From contig NZ_JACIEU010000015.1 in NCBI RefSeq assembly GCF_014197035.1, forward strand, positions 62,001-126,000: DNA of 64,000 bases, written 5' to 3'. The notes under the pieces were generated by a model, which saw only the letters and a program-made list of their open reading frames with translations, did no database searches and was not told the origin of the DNA. Origin of the DNA: Sphingobium scionense (GTDB lineage: Bacteria; Pseudomonadota; Alphaproteobacteria; Sphingomonadales; Sphingomonadaceae). Shown here piece after piece: positions 1-7,531 of the stretch (within the stretch, counting starts at the first letter, position 1; every line of letters starts with the position of its first letter). A program made the position numbers and the translations under genes.

Positions 1-363
1 CTTGTCGGCAAGGCTGCGCTGACCGCGCGCAAGTTTCTTCGCATAGCCGGCGATCCAGCCATGATAGCCCGACAGCGCCAGGACGAAGAGCAGCTTCAGA
101 TGGAACCAGCCGAAATGCCAGGCGCCGATTTCCACCATCAGCATCAGCCCGAAGGCCCAGGTGAGGATCAGCGAGGGGTTGAGGATGATCTTGAGCAGCC
201 GCGTCTCGCGCTCGATCCAGCGCTGGTCCTCCGCCGAACCCGGCACGGTTTCCTGATGATAGACGAAGAAGCGCGGCATCATGAACAGCCCCGCCATCAG
301 GAAGATGACGAAGATGACATGGGCAGCCTTCACCCACAGATAGGCAGCGCCGAGATAGGGCAT
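1..363 (-). CDS. hemJ: HemJ-type protoporphyrinogen IX oxidase (partial, cut by window edge)
   Basis: Inner-membrane protein that oxidises protoporphyrinogen IX to protoporphyrin IX in haem synthesis. The first 121 codons are visible; the C-terminus lies beyond base 1. A hydrophobic first helix carries the conserved His (about residue 15, in KAAHVIF) followed by MPRFFVYH, and a second helix starts after ILNPSL, as in the HemJ/UPF0093 family. The ATG (361-363) shares one base with the TGA of hemE, so the two are translationally coupled, which fits two enzymes of one pathway. The reading was made directly from the minus strand. Confidence 0.88.
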   Translation of the reverse strand, partial: MPYLGAAYLWVKAAHVIFVIFLMAGLFMMPRFFVYHQETVPGSAEDQRWIERETRLLKIILNPSLILTWAFGLMLMVEIGAWHFGWFHLKLLFVLALSGYHGWIAGYAKKLARGQRSLADK

Positions 364-1424
364 CAGCGTGTCTCCGTTCCGCGCACATGCGCGATCAGCG
401 CCTCGACATGGGCGATCGGCGTATCGGGCAATATGCCATGGCCCAGATTGAAGATATGGGGCCGGCCGGCAAAGGCGGCGCGCAAGTTATCCACAGCCTG
501 TTCCACCGCCTGACCGCCGGCGATCAGCGCCAGCGGGTCGAGATTGCCCTGCACCGGAAGCCCGGCGGGCAGCGCCTGGTTGGCCCAGTGGGGGTCGACC
601 GTTTCATCCACGCCCACCGCATCGACGCCGGTGCCGATCGCATAGGCGGGCAGCTTCGCGCCGGCGCCCTTGGGAAAGCCGATCACCGGGATGTCGGGAT
701 GAAGCGCCTTCAATTTGCGGACGATCGCGGCATTGGGCTCTATCACCCAGCGTTCGAACTGGAGCGGGGCGAGGCTGCCGGCCCAGCTGTCGAACAATTG
801 CACCGCTTCCACGCCCGCTGCGATCTGGCCGGAGAGATAGACGACGGTCGCATCGATGATGGCGTCGATCAGCGCGGCGAAGCGATCGGGCTGTTGATAA
901 GCCATGCGCCGCGCGGCGCCCTGGTCCTTGCTGCCCTGTCCCGCGACCATATAGGTGGCGATCGTCCAGGGACTGCCTGCAAAGCCCAGGAAGGTCACCG
1001 ACGGGTCCAGCGCGGACTTCACCTGCCGCACCGTTTCATACACAGCCTCGTAACGGCTGAAATCCGGTTTCAGCGCCGACAGGTCGGTCTCCGCCAGAAT
1101 CGGGGCGAGACGCGGGCCTTCGCCGGCCTCGAACCAGAGATCCTGTCCCATCGCATAGGGGACGATCAAGATGTCGGAAAAGAGGATGGCGCCGTCGAAG
1201 CCGAAGCGGCGCAGCGGCTGGAGCGTGACCTCTGCCGCGGCGGCACTGTCATAGACCAGTTCGAGGAAGCCGCCCTTGTCGGCCCGGAGTGCGCGATATT
1301 CCGGCAGATAGCGACCAGCCTGGCGCATGAGCCACATTGGCGGGATGGGCGGCATCGCGCCGCGCAATACGGAAAGGAGCGGCTTGGCGCTGACTGCGCC
1401 GGCGTGAGCGTCGGGACCCGTCAT
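363..1424 (-). CDS. hemE: Uroporphyrinogen decarboxylase
   Basis: Cytosolic enzyme that decarboxylates uroporphyrinogen III to coproporphyrinogen III. The 353-aa length is normal for the family. The URO-D signature with the substrate-binding arginines (MRQAGRYLPEYR, residues 33-44) and the catalytic Asp (LFSDIL, residue 84) are present. It is the first gene left of the probable origin, transcribed away from it, in the arrangement known from Caulobacter (hemE beside oriC). Its start lies next to the AT-rich edge of oriC, so its promoter and the origin probably share DNA. hemJ follows with a one-base overlap. A perfect DnaA box sits inside the C-terminal part of the gene (487-495). Confidence 0.96.
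   Translation of the reverse strand: MTGPDAHAGAVSAKPLLSVLRGAMPPIPPMWLMRQAGRYLPEYRALRADKGGFLELVYDSAAAAEVTLQPLRRFGFDGAILFSDILIVPYAMGQDLWFEAGEGPRLAPILAETDLSALKPDFSRYEAVYETVRQVKSALDPSVTFLGFAGSPWTIATYMVAGQGSKDQGAARRMAYQQPDRFAALIDAIIDATVVYLSGQIAAGVEAVQLFDSWAGSLAPLQFERWVIEPNAAIVRKLKALHPDIPVIGFPKGAGAKLPAYAIGTGVDAVGVDETVDPHWANQALPAGLPVQGNLDPLALIAGGQAVEQAVDNLRAAFAGRPHIFNLGHGILPDTPIAHVEALIAHVRGTETR
487..495 (+). promoter_or_regulatory. DnaA box inside hemE
   Basis: Perfect TTATCCACA. It is isolated, about 1.1 kb from the oriC cluster. Whether DnaA uses it is unknown. Confidence 0.35.
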
Positions 1425-1432
1425 GAACTCTC

Positions 1433-1463
1433 TACTTTATAAAGATATTTAAAAAGGAATGTT
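1433..1463. other. AT-rich candidate DNA unwinding element
   Basis: A run of almost pure A/T (TTTATAAAGATATTTAAAAAG core) in an otherwise GC-rich neighbourhood. It is at the hemE edge of oriC, about 120 bp from the first DnaA box. It may also carry the hemE promoter. Confidence 0.5.
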
Positions 1464-1522
1464 GAGGTTGTTGGGCTGTTGGTTCGGGGGTTTATGCGCT
1501 GTCCCCGCTTTTGCCAACAGCT

Positions 1523-1537
1523 TGACTCCTGGAGTCA
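1523..1537. repeat. Inverted repeat containing two GANTC sites in oriC
   Basis: TGACTCC-T-GGAGTCA: two perfect 7-bp arms around one base. Each arm contains one CcrM-type GANTC site (1524-1528 and 1532-1536). Confidence 0.6.
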
Positions 1538-1580
1538 GGCGATTCCGCGGCGAGTCATCAGAGTCATCCCCGTTACTCAC

Positions 1581-1631
1581 AGGCTGTGGATAAGATTCCG
1601 GCCCTGTTGAGAGGCTGTGGATAAGATTCCG
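1581..1631. repeat. Twin 20-bp direct repeat carrying DnaA boxes
   Basis: Positions 1581-1600 and 1612-1631 are identical over 20 bases. Each copy holds a reverse DnaA box (TGTGGATAA) followed by a GATTC methylation site. The start-to-start distance is 31 bp, close to three helical turns, so both boxes face the same side of the DNA. Confidence 0.85.
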
Positions 1632-1660
1632 CTCTGTGGGGATGAAATGGGGCTTCAAAG

Positions 1661-1693
1661 TTATCCACAACTCTATCCCTTGCTTTATCCACA
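1661..1693 (+). promoter_or_regulatory. Pair of forward DnaA boxes in oriC
   Basis: Perfect TTATCCACA at 1661-1669 and 1685-1693, 24 bp apart, opposite in orientation to the twin boxes to the left. They lie just upstream of the ppsR start, so DnaA binding could also affect ppsR transcription (inference). Confidence 0.8.
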
Positions 1694-1709
1694 GGGGACT
1701 CACAGAGAT

Positions 1710-2543
1710 ATGTCTGTGTCACGTATCCATCTTCACCTGCTTTCGGACTCCACCGGCGAGACGCTGGAGAATATCGCCAAGGCGGCGATCGGCCTGTTCG
1801 AGAATGTCGAGGCGATCCGCCATTTCTGGCCGATGGTCCGATCCGAAGTGCATCTCGACCGGATCATGGAGGAGATATCCGCCCATCCCGGCCTGGTGCT
1901 GTTCACGCTTACCAACCATGTGCTGCGGCGGCGGCTGGAAACGCGCTGCCGTGCGCTCGGCCTGCCCCATGTCGCTGCGCTCGACAGCGTGGCCGATGCC
2001 CTGTCCAACATATTGGGGCAGGAAACCCGGACCCGGCCGGGCCGCAAGCATATCCTCGATGAAGCCTATTTTGCGCGGATCGAGGCGATTCAGTTCACCA
2101 TCGCGCATGATGACGGCGTGGGGCACGAAAATTGGGAGGAGGCCGATATCGTCCTGGCGGGCGTGTCGCGCGCGTCCAAGACGCCGACCTCCATCTATCT
2201 GGCCAATCGCGGCTACAAGACCGCCAATATCCCGCTGGTGCCGGAATCGCCGCCGCCGCGCAGCCTCTATGGCCTGAAGCATCCGATGGTGGTGGGCCTG
2301 ACCATCAGTCCCGAGCGGCTGATACAGATACGGCGCAACCGGCTGCTGTCGCTCAATCAGGCGCCCGAGACATCCTATGTCGATAGCGACAAGGTGCAGG
2401 ATGAACTGGCCTTTGCCCGGCGGATGTTCGCCGACAATGGCTGGCCGGTGATCGATATGACTCGTCGGTCGATCGAGGAAGCGGCCGCCGCCATCATCAA
2501 CCTGTTCAACGACCGCGAACTGGCGGAAGGAAATGAATCATGA
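1710..2543 (+). CDS. ppsR: Pyruvate, phosphate dikinase regulatory protein (bifunctional kinase/phosphorylase)
   Basis: Cytosolic DUF299-family regulator that uses ADP to phosphorylate, and Pi to dephosphorylate, PPDK or PEP synthase, controlling the pyruvate/PEP balance. The nucleotide-binding signature GVSRASKT is at residues 151-158 and the N-terminal LLSDSTGET is typical. I start it at ATG 1710, giving 277 aa, the usual family length. Upstream in-frame starts would read through the DnaA boxes. It is the first gene right of oriC and its TGA overlaps the maf start (ATGA). It corresponds to the RP001-type gene noted next to the origin in other alphaproteobacteria. Confidence 0.93.
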   Translation: MSVSRIHLHLLSDSTGETLENIAKAAIGLFENVEAIRHFWPMVRSEVHLDRIMEEISAHPGLVLFTLTNHVLRRRLETRCRALGLPHVAALDSVADALSNILGQETRTRPGRKHILDEAYFARIEAIQFTIAHDDGVGHENWEEADIVLAGVSRASKTPTSIYLANRGYKTANIPLVPESPPPRSLYGLKHPMVVGLTISPERLIQIRRNRLLSLNQAPETSYVDSDKVQDELAFARRMFADNGWPVIDMTRRSIEEAAAAIINLFNDRELAEGNES

Positions 2544-3133
2544 TCGTCCTAGCCTCGCAAAGCGCCAGCCGGCGCGCGATGTTGAGCGCGGCTGGCGTGC
2601 CGTTCGAGGCACTCTCGCCGGGTGTGGATGAAGAGGCCGCCAAGGACGCCCTGCGTGCCGACGGCCATGACGGGCGGGCACTGGCCGACGCGCTGGCGGA
2701 GCTGAAGGCGCTCAAGGTGTCGCGCCGGGTGCCGGGGGCGCTGGTGCTGGGCTGCGACCAGACTCTGACCCTCGACGATGGGACGATGATCGACAAGGCG
2801 ATCGACAAGGCGGATGCCGCGCGCATCCTGCGCCTGCTGTCGGGCCGGGTCCATCATCTCCACAGTGCGGCGGTGATCGTGCTCAACAATGAACCGATCT
2901 GGCGCCATGTCGAACGGGTAAGAATGACGGTGCGGACCCTGTCCGACGGATTCATCGATTCCTATCTGGAGGACGACTGGGACGAATGCCAATGGTGCGT
3001 CGGCTGCTACCGGATCGAGGGACCGGGCGCGCAATTGTTCGCCAGGGTGGAAGGCAGCCAGTTCGGCATCCAGGGCCTGCCGCTGCTGCCGCTGCTTGAC
3101 TTCCTGCGCATAAGGGGCGTTCTGGCGGCATGA
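2540..3133 (+). CDS. maf: Maf-like nucleotide pyrophosphatase
   Basis: Maf/YhdE/YceF family house-cleaning enzyme that hydrolyses non-canonical or modified nucleoside triphosphates to the monophosphate and PPi. The N-terminal signature ASQSASRR (residues 5-12) and the conserved Asp of LGCDQTL (residue 73) are present; 197 aa is normal. Start and stop overlap by four bases with both ppsR and aroE, so it belongs to a tightly coupled operon reading away from oriC. Which Maf subfamily, and so which nucleotide it prefers, cannot be read with certainty. Confidence 0.92.
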   Translation: MIVLASQSASRRAMLSAAGVPFEALSPGVDEEAAKDALRADGHDGRALADALAELKALKVSRRVPGALVLGCDQTLTLDDGTMIDKAIDKADAARILRLLSGRVHHLHSAAVIVLNNEPIWRHVERVRMTVRTLSDGFIDSYLEDDWDECQWCVGCYRIEGPGAQLFARVEGSQFGIQGLPLLPLLDFLRIRGVLAA

Positions 3134-3954
3134 CCGACAAGCTCCCTTATGCAGAGGTGATCGGCGATCCGATCGCGCACAGCAAATCGCCACTTATCCA
3201 CAATTTCTGGCTGCAGGCGCTGGATATCGAGGCGGAGTATAAGAAGACTCATGTGACGCCCGAGGGGCTGTCTGCCTATTTCCTGCAGCGCCGGGCCGAT
3301 CCCGACTGGCTGGGTTGCAATGTCACCATTCCTCACAAGATCGCGGTGATGGACTATACCGACGATCCGGGCGGCGTGCGGGACCGGATCGGCGCGATGA
3401 ACACCATCGCCAGCGAGACCGCGGGACCGCTGATCGGCACCAATACCGATGCGGGAGGCTTCCTGCAGCCGCTGCTGCGCGACAAGTGGAAGGGCCGCCA
3501 TGCGGTGCTGATCGGCGCAGGCGGCGCCGCACGGGCGATCCTGTTCGCGCTCACCAGCCTGGGCGTGCCCGACATCACCATCATGGCGCGTGACCCGGCC
3601 AAGGGGCAGGCGCTGCTCGACCGGGCCGGGGTGAAGGGCAATGTGATCGGCATGGCTGATGCGCTGCCGGCTGCCGACCTGCTGGTCAACAGCACGTCGC
3701 TGGGCATGGTCGGCCAGCCGCTGCTGGATATCGACCTGTCGCCACTCCCGACCAGTGCGACCGTCTATGACATCGTCTATGCGCCGCTGGAGACCGGGCT
3801 GCTGAAGGCGGCGCGCGACCGGGGTCTCAAGACTCTCGATGGGCTGGAAATGCTGATCGGCCAGGCGGCACTGGCATTCGATATCTTCTTCGATGCCGAG
3901 GCGCCGCGCGAACTGGACGCGGAGTTGCGCGCGCTGCTGCTGGCGGCGGACTGA
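3130..3954 (+). CDS. aroE: Shikimate dehydrogenase (NADP+)
   Basis: Reduces 3-dehydroshikimate to shikimate with NADPH in aromatic amino acid synthesis. SKSPLIHN (residues 18-25) binds substrate, the catalytic Lys is K70 in NVTIPHK, NTDAGG (105-110) holds the second catalytic Asp, and GAGGAA (129-134) is the dinucleotide loop. The length of 274 aa is normal. It overlaps maf by four bases; coaE follows 11 bp later. A perfect DnaA box (3194-3202) is encoded at LIHN. Confidence 0.96.
   Translation: MTDKLPYAEVIGDPIAHSKSPLIHNFWLQALDIEAEYKKTHVTPEGLSAYFLQRRADPDWLGCNVTIPHKIAVMDYTDDPGGVRDRIGAMNTIASETAGPLIGTNTDAGGFLQPLLRDKWKGRHAVLIGAGGAARAILFALTSLGVPDITIMARDPAKGQALLDRAGVKGNVIGMADALPAADLLVNSTSLGMVGQPLLDIDLSPLPTSATVYDIVYAPLETGLLKAARDRGLKTLDGLEMLIGQAALAFDIFFDAEAPRELDAELRALLLAAD
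3194..3202 (+). promoter_or_regulatory. DnaA box inside aroE
   Basis: Perfect TTATCCACA within the coding sequence, 1.5 kb from the oriC cluster. It overlaps codons of a conserved substrate-binding motif, so coding constraint may explain it. Confidence 0.3.
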
Positions 3955-3965
3955 ACGGAGACGGG

Positions 3966-4559
3966 GTGAAGATATACGGCCTCACCGGCTCGATCGGCAT
4001 GGGCAAGTCGGCGGTCGCGGCGATGTTTCGCCGCGAGGGCGTGCCGGTGTTCGATGCCGATGCCGAGGTGCATCGATTGCAGGGGCCGGGAGGCCGGCTG
4101 CTCCCCGCGATCGAGGCGCGCTTTCCCGGTACCACCGGGCCGCAGGGCGTCGACCGAACCAAGCTGGGTGCGGCGGTGTTCGGTCATCCCGCCGAACTCA
4201 AGGCGCTGGAGGCGATCGTTCATCCCGCCGTAGGTGAGTCGCGCCGGCGATTCCTGAAAGGCCATCGTTCGCGCCGATTCGTGATTCTGGACGTGCCCCT
4301 GCTGTTCGAAAAGGGGGGCCACCGGCGCATGGCGGGCATCATCGTGGTCAGTGCGCCGGCCTGGAAGCAGCGGCGGCGCGTGCTGGCCCGCCCGGGCATG
4401 ACGGTAGCAAAATTTCGCAATATCCTGCGCTTGCAGGTGCCAGACGCTGAAAAGCGGCTAAGGGCAGACTATATCATCAACACGGGTACGACATTTGCCG
4501 CAACCCGGGCACAGGTCAGGCGTCTGGTCGCTTGCCTTGGCGCCCGGACAGGCAGATAA
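3966..4559 (+). CDS. coaE: Dephospho-CoA kinase
   Basis: Phosphorylates dephospho-CoA to CoA, the last step of coenzyme A synthesis. The P-loop GSIGMGKS is at residues 8-15, followed by the family motif FDADAEVHRL. The start is a GTG preceded by GGAGACGG. The 197-aa length fits. It lies in the maf-aroE-coaE-dnaQ order conserved beside alphaproteobacterial origins. The C-terminus overlaps the spacer before dnaQ, consistent with co-transcription. Confidence 0.93.
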   Translation: MKIYGLTGSIGMGKSAVAAMFRREGVPVFDADAEVHRLQGPGGRLLPAIEARFPGTTGPQGVDRTKLGAAVFGHPAELKALEAIVHPAVGESRRRFLKGHRSRRFVILDVPLLFEKGGHRRMAGIIVVSAPAWKQRRRVLARPGMTVAKFRNILRLQVPDAEKRLRADYIINTGTTFAATRAQVRRLVACLGARTGR

Positions 4560-4591
4560 GTAGAGACACAGAGAGTCGGTTCAAAAGGGCG

Positions 4592-5293
4592 ATGCGCGAG
4601 ATCATTTTCGACACCGAAACGACGGGATTTGATCCGGCATCCGGCGATCGGCTGGTCGAAATCGGGTGCATAGAGCTTATCAATCGCGTGCCGACCGGCC
4701 GCACTTTCCATGCTTATTATAATCCACAGCGCGACATGCCCTCCGCCGCCGAGGCGGTGCATGGCCTGTCGAGCCAGTTCCTGTCGGACAAGCCGTTGTT
4801 CCGCGACGGCGTGGCGGAATTGATGGCATTTCTGGGCGACAGCCCGCTGGTCGCGCATAATGCGCGCTTCGACTTCGGATTCTTGAATCATGAGCTGAAG
4901 CTGTGCGCGCGCGATGGCGTGTCGATGGACCGGATGATCGACACGGTCGCAATCGCCCGCACCCTGCATCCCGGCGCCAAGCACAGCCTGGACGCGCTGT
5001 GTACCCGCTACGGCATCGACCGCAGCCATCGCGTCAAGCATGGCGCGTTGCTCGACGCCGAACTGCTGGCGCAGCTCTATGTCGAATTGACCGGTGGCCG
5101 TCAGATCGGCCTGGGTCTTGCACAGGAGGAAGAGAAAGAGATCGTCAGGGTGGAACTGACGGAAACCGCCGTTGTTCGCCCTGTTCGTCCCGCGCGCGTC
5201 TTCACGGCGAGCGCGGAGGAGCTGGAGAGGCATGCCGCTTTCGTCGCGAAGCTGGATAAGCCGCTCTGGCTCGAGGAGGCGCCGCCGGCCTGA
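4592..5293 (+). CDS. dnaQ: DNA polymerase III epsilon subunit (3'-5' proofreading exonuclease)
   Basis: Proofreading subunit of the replicative polymerase core. It is a DEDDh exonuclease: FDTETTG carries the first two acidic residues (D7, E9), HNARFDFGFL the third, and HRVKHGALLDAE the final His/Asp. I start at ATG 4592, giving 233 aa and the canonical MREIIFDTET N-terminus; an earlier in-frame start at 4532 would overlap coaE. The last 50 residues probably form the alpha-subunit binding tail. It completes the origin-side operon. Confidence 0.94.
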   Translation: MREIIFDTETTGFDPASGDRLVEIGCIELINRVPTGRTFHAYYNPQRDMPSAAEAVHGLSSQFLSDKPLFRDGVAELMAFLGDSPLVAHNARFDFGFLNHELKLCARDGVSMDRMIDTVAIARTLHPGAKHSLDALCTRYGIDRSHRVKHGALLDAELLAQLYVELTGGRQIGLGLAQEEEKEIVRVELTETAVVRPVRPARVFTASAEELERHAAFVAKLDKPLWLEEAPPA

Positions 5294-5364
5294 ATGTGCC
5301 GGCGACTGCCTCGTGCCAACCGGGCCGCTGATCCGGCGACCCGGCAAGAATAAGGAGAAGGCAT

Positions 5365-5958
5365 ATGGATATTCGTATTTCCGGGCATCAGGTTGAGACG
5401 GGTGAGGCGCTCAAGCAGCACGTCAGCGACCGGCTGGAAGCGATAGCCGAGAAATATTTCTCCCGCACGATTTCCGCCCAGGTCACTTTTCGTCCGGCCC
5501 CGCATGGCGCCTTCCATTGCGACATCGTCTGCCATGTGATGACCGGCCTGATCCTGAAGGGGGCGGGCGAGGCACAGGAGGCCCATCCCGCCTTCGACCA
5601 GGCATCGGACCGGATCGAGAAGCAACTGCGTCGTTACATGCGCCGCCTGAAGGATCGCAGCATCCAGGCCGCCGCGGCCGAGGCGCAACGCGCCAATGGC
5701 TATAGCGTCGATGATATCGATGGTGCGGGCTACACCATCTTTGCCGCCGGCATCGACGAGGAGGAAGCCGCGGACGCGCCGCTGATCGTGGCGGAAACCC
5801 GGGTCGATATTCCCGAAGCCAGCGTGTCCGACGCGGTGATGATGCTGGACCTGCGCAACACCAATGCCCTGCTGTTCCTCAACGCCGGGACCGCCGCCTA
5901 TAACATGGTCTATCGTCGCCAGGACGGCACGATCGGCTGGGTCGAACCGCGCGGTTGA
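5365..5958 (+). CDS. hpf: Long-form ribosome hibernation promoting factor
   Basis: Binds the 30S subunit and, in the long form, dimerises 70S ribosomes into inactive 100S particles in stationary phase. Residues 1 to about 100 match the HPF/RaiA fold (MDIRISGHQVETGEALKQHV). A C-terminal domain (about 135-197, ending FLNAGTAAYNMVYRRQDGTIGW) is the dimerisation domain that marks the long type. A strong ribosome binding site (AAGGAGAAGG) precedes the ATG. ptsN follows, a pairing common in proteobacteria. Confidence 0.93.
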   Translation: MDIRISGHQVETGEALKQHVSDRLEAIAEKYFSRTISAQVTFRPAPHGAFHCDIVCHVMTGLILKGAGEAQEAHPAFDQASDRIEKQLRRYMRRLKDRSIQAAAAEAQRANGYSVDDIDGAGYTIFAAGIDEEEAADAPLIVAETRVDIPEASVSDAVMMLDLRNTNALLFLNAGTAAYNMVYRRQDGTIGWVEPRG

Positions 5959-5973
5959 CGCCTCTCCTACCCG

Positions 5974-6005
5974 GGCCGCCTGTTGACCTCAGGGTGCAGG
6001 CGGCC
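5974..6005. terminator. Hairpin after hpf
   Basis: GGCCGCCTG (5974-5982) pairs perfectly with CAGGCGGCC (5997-6005) around a 14-base loop. There is no clean T-run directly after it, so it may be a weak terminator or an mRNA 3' stabiliser. Confidence 0.45.
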
Positions 6006-6088
6006 TATGGGGCCGGGCTTTAGTTTCTCCGAGCAACGCGCATTTTTTTCGACAGGCTGGGCGCGCCTCGGCTGCCCCCGGAAGTAAA

Positions 6089-6556
6089 ATGGTGCATTTC
6101 AACGATATTGTTTCGCCGGACGCATTGGCCACGAGCCTGTCCGTCAACGGCAAGAAGCAGCTGTTCCAGAAGATAGCAGCGCTGGCGGCGCGATCCTATG
6201 GCGTCGACGCCGACGACGTGGCCGAAGCACTGCTGGAACGCGAGCGATTGGGCTCCACCGGTTTTGGTGGCGGTGTCGCCATTCCCCATGCCAAGTTGGC
6301 CGGGCTCGATCGCATGTGCGGCGTGGTGGTCCTGCTCGATCCCGCCGCGGCTTTCGACGCGGTCGATGATGCGCCGGTCGATGTCGTGTTCGCGCTGCTT
6401 TCGCCGCAGGACAGCGGCGCCGAGCATCTGAAGACGCTGGCGCGTGTATCCCGTTATCTGCGCGAAGAGGCGCAGGTGACGCGCCTGCGCGGTGCCAAGT
6501 CGGCCGAGGCGCTGCATGCGCTGCTGGCCGGTGGTGAGGCGCGTGACGCTGCCTGA
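6089..6556 (+). CDS. ptsN: Nitrogen PTS EIIA component (PtsN)
   Basis: Phosphoacceptor of the regulatory nitrogen phosphotransferase system (PTS-Ntr), which controls carbon/nitrogen balance and K+ handling by phosphorylation-dependent binding to partners. The phosphorylated histidine is His67 in GGGVAIPHAKL. The 155-aa length is that of a single EIIA domain. A GGAAG site precedes the ATG by five bases. No rpoN or hprK is adjacent here. The thioesterase gene starts inside its 3' end. Confidence 0.93.
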   Translation: MVHFNDIVSPDALATSLSVNGKKQLFQKIAALAARSYGVDADDVAEALLERERLGSTGFGGGVAIPHAKLAGLDRMCGVVVLLDPAAAFDAVDDAPVDVVFALLSPQDSGAEHLKTLARVSRYLREEAQVTRLRGAKSAEALHALLAGGEARDAA

Positions 6557-7013
6557 GGCAGCCGCGCTCGCCAGTGGCGAGGCGGCGCATTTCCGCGCGC
6601 TGGAGCACCTCTATAACAGCGCGCCGATCAACGACCTGTTCCAATCGACCCTGCGCGTGCCGGAGCCGGGTCGGTCGGTAATCGATTTCGAGGTTGACGC
6701 GCGGCATTTTCATGCCGCCGGCGCGGTGCATGGCACCGTGTATTTCAAGATGCTGGACGATGCGGCTTTCTATGCCGCCAACAGCCTGGTCAGCGACCGT
6801 TTCCTGCTGACCACCGCCTTCAACCTGCTCTTCACCCGGCCGATCGGCCCCGGAAAGCTGCGCGCCGAAGGGCGCTGGATCAGCGGCAAGCGCCGCGTCT
6901 ATGTCGCCGAGGCGAGCATCCTCGATTCGGATGGCGAAGAGGTGGGCCGGGGCACCGGCACCTTCATGCGGTCGCAGATTCCGCTGTCATCGCTGCCGGG
7001 ATATCATGGCTGA
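6543..7013 (+). CDS. PaaI-family hotdog thioesterase
   Basis: Small hotdog-fold protein (156 aa), probably an acyl-CoA thioesterase of the PaaI/YigI type. The region AAGAVHGTVYFKMLDDAAFYAANS matches the active-site helix (HG...D) of the family. Substrate is unknown. I choose the GTG at 6543, which overlaps the ptsN stop by 14 bases; an ATG at 6492 would extend far into ptsN. The next gene starts before this one ends, so the three are probably one transcript. Confidence 0.82.
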   Translation: MTLPEAAALASGEAAHFRALEHLYNSAPINDLFQSTLRVPEPGRSVIDFEVDARHFHAAGAVHGTVYFKMLDDAAFYAANSLVSDRFLLTTAFNLLFTRPIGPGKLRAEGRWISGKRRVYVAEASILDSDGEEVGRGTGTFMRSQIPLSSLPGYHG

Positions 7014-7356
7014 GGACAGTCCGTCCGCGCGGCTGACCAGCGCGATGCTGGTCGGGGCGCTGGTCAAGCGGGTCAATGCGGCGGGCGGCTTTGCCATGAT
7101 ATTGGCGAAGGGTGATGCAATGAGCGGCGTCATCCTGGTCCAGATTATGGAAAATGGAAGAGAATCCGCAATTTTCGAGCGGGTATCGAACTTTCGCGGT
7201 GGTCATGCATTGATGCGCTGTGGCCCCCCTGCCGAAGAGGGGGCGGAAGCATTCACGGCCTATGCCGAACGTCGGAAAAGGTCGGACCCCGACCTATGGC
7301 TGGTGGAACTCGATGTCGCAGATGCGGAACGGTTCGCCGCTGAAACGATCTGCTGA
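7006..7356 (+). CDS. DUF1491 family protein
   Basis: 116-aa protein of the DUF1491 family, conserved in alphaproteobacteria, function unknown. Visible family features are the SARLTSAMLVGALVKRVNAAGGFA N-terminal block (residues 6-29), a ...LAKGDAMSGVILVQI strand pair and the C-terminal DPDLWLVELD. The ATG at 7006 overlaps the end of the thioesterase gene. No signal peptide or membrane segment is seen, so it is probably cytosolic. Confidence 0.85.
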   Translation: MAEDSPSARLTSAMLVGALVKRVNAAGGFAMILAKGDAMSGVILVQIMENGRESAIFERVSNFRGGHALMRCGPPAEEGAEAFTAYAERRKRSDPDLWLVELDVADAERFAAETIC

Positions 7357-7531
7357 TCGTTGACTCCTTGCACGCGCGCAGGCAGAGGCGGCCAACGCTG
7401 AACGCGCAGGTTGCCTGTATTCGTCCATGGGGGGCGGGCCGGTAAACACGCAGACGGGGGGCGGCCGAACGTCACAGAATATCGGTTACAATCGACGTTT
7501 TTGGCCAAGAACCGCATGATTTTGAGCTATA

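Larger units (their letters stand above)
1425..1709. other. oriC: Probable chromosomal replication origin (oriC)
   Basis: The 285-bp gap between hemE and ppsR holds no convincing gene. It contains four perfect DnaA boxes: TGTGGATAA at 1585-1593 and 1616-1624 (reverse orientation) and TTATCCACA at 1661-1669 and 1685-1693 (forward). An AT-rich tract at about 1433-1463 next to hemE is a candidate unwinding element. Eight GANTC methylation sites lie between 1524 and 1701. The location between hemE and the ppsR-maf-aroE-coaE-dnaQ series matches the conserved alphaproteobacterial origin neighbourhood described for Caulobacter and Rickettsia. Function is inferred from motifs and context. Confidence 0.88.

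Noticed and set aside
61..513. 150-codon frame on the plus strand at the left edge
   Set aside because: Antisense to hemJ and hemE, both clearly recognisable.
1449..1703. Open frame across the hemE-ppsR gap on the minus strand
   Set aside because: It runs through the DnaA boxes and AT tract, has no family resemblance and no ribosome binding site; the region is better explained as oriC.
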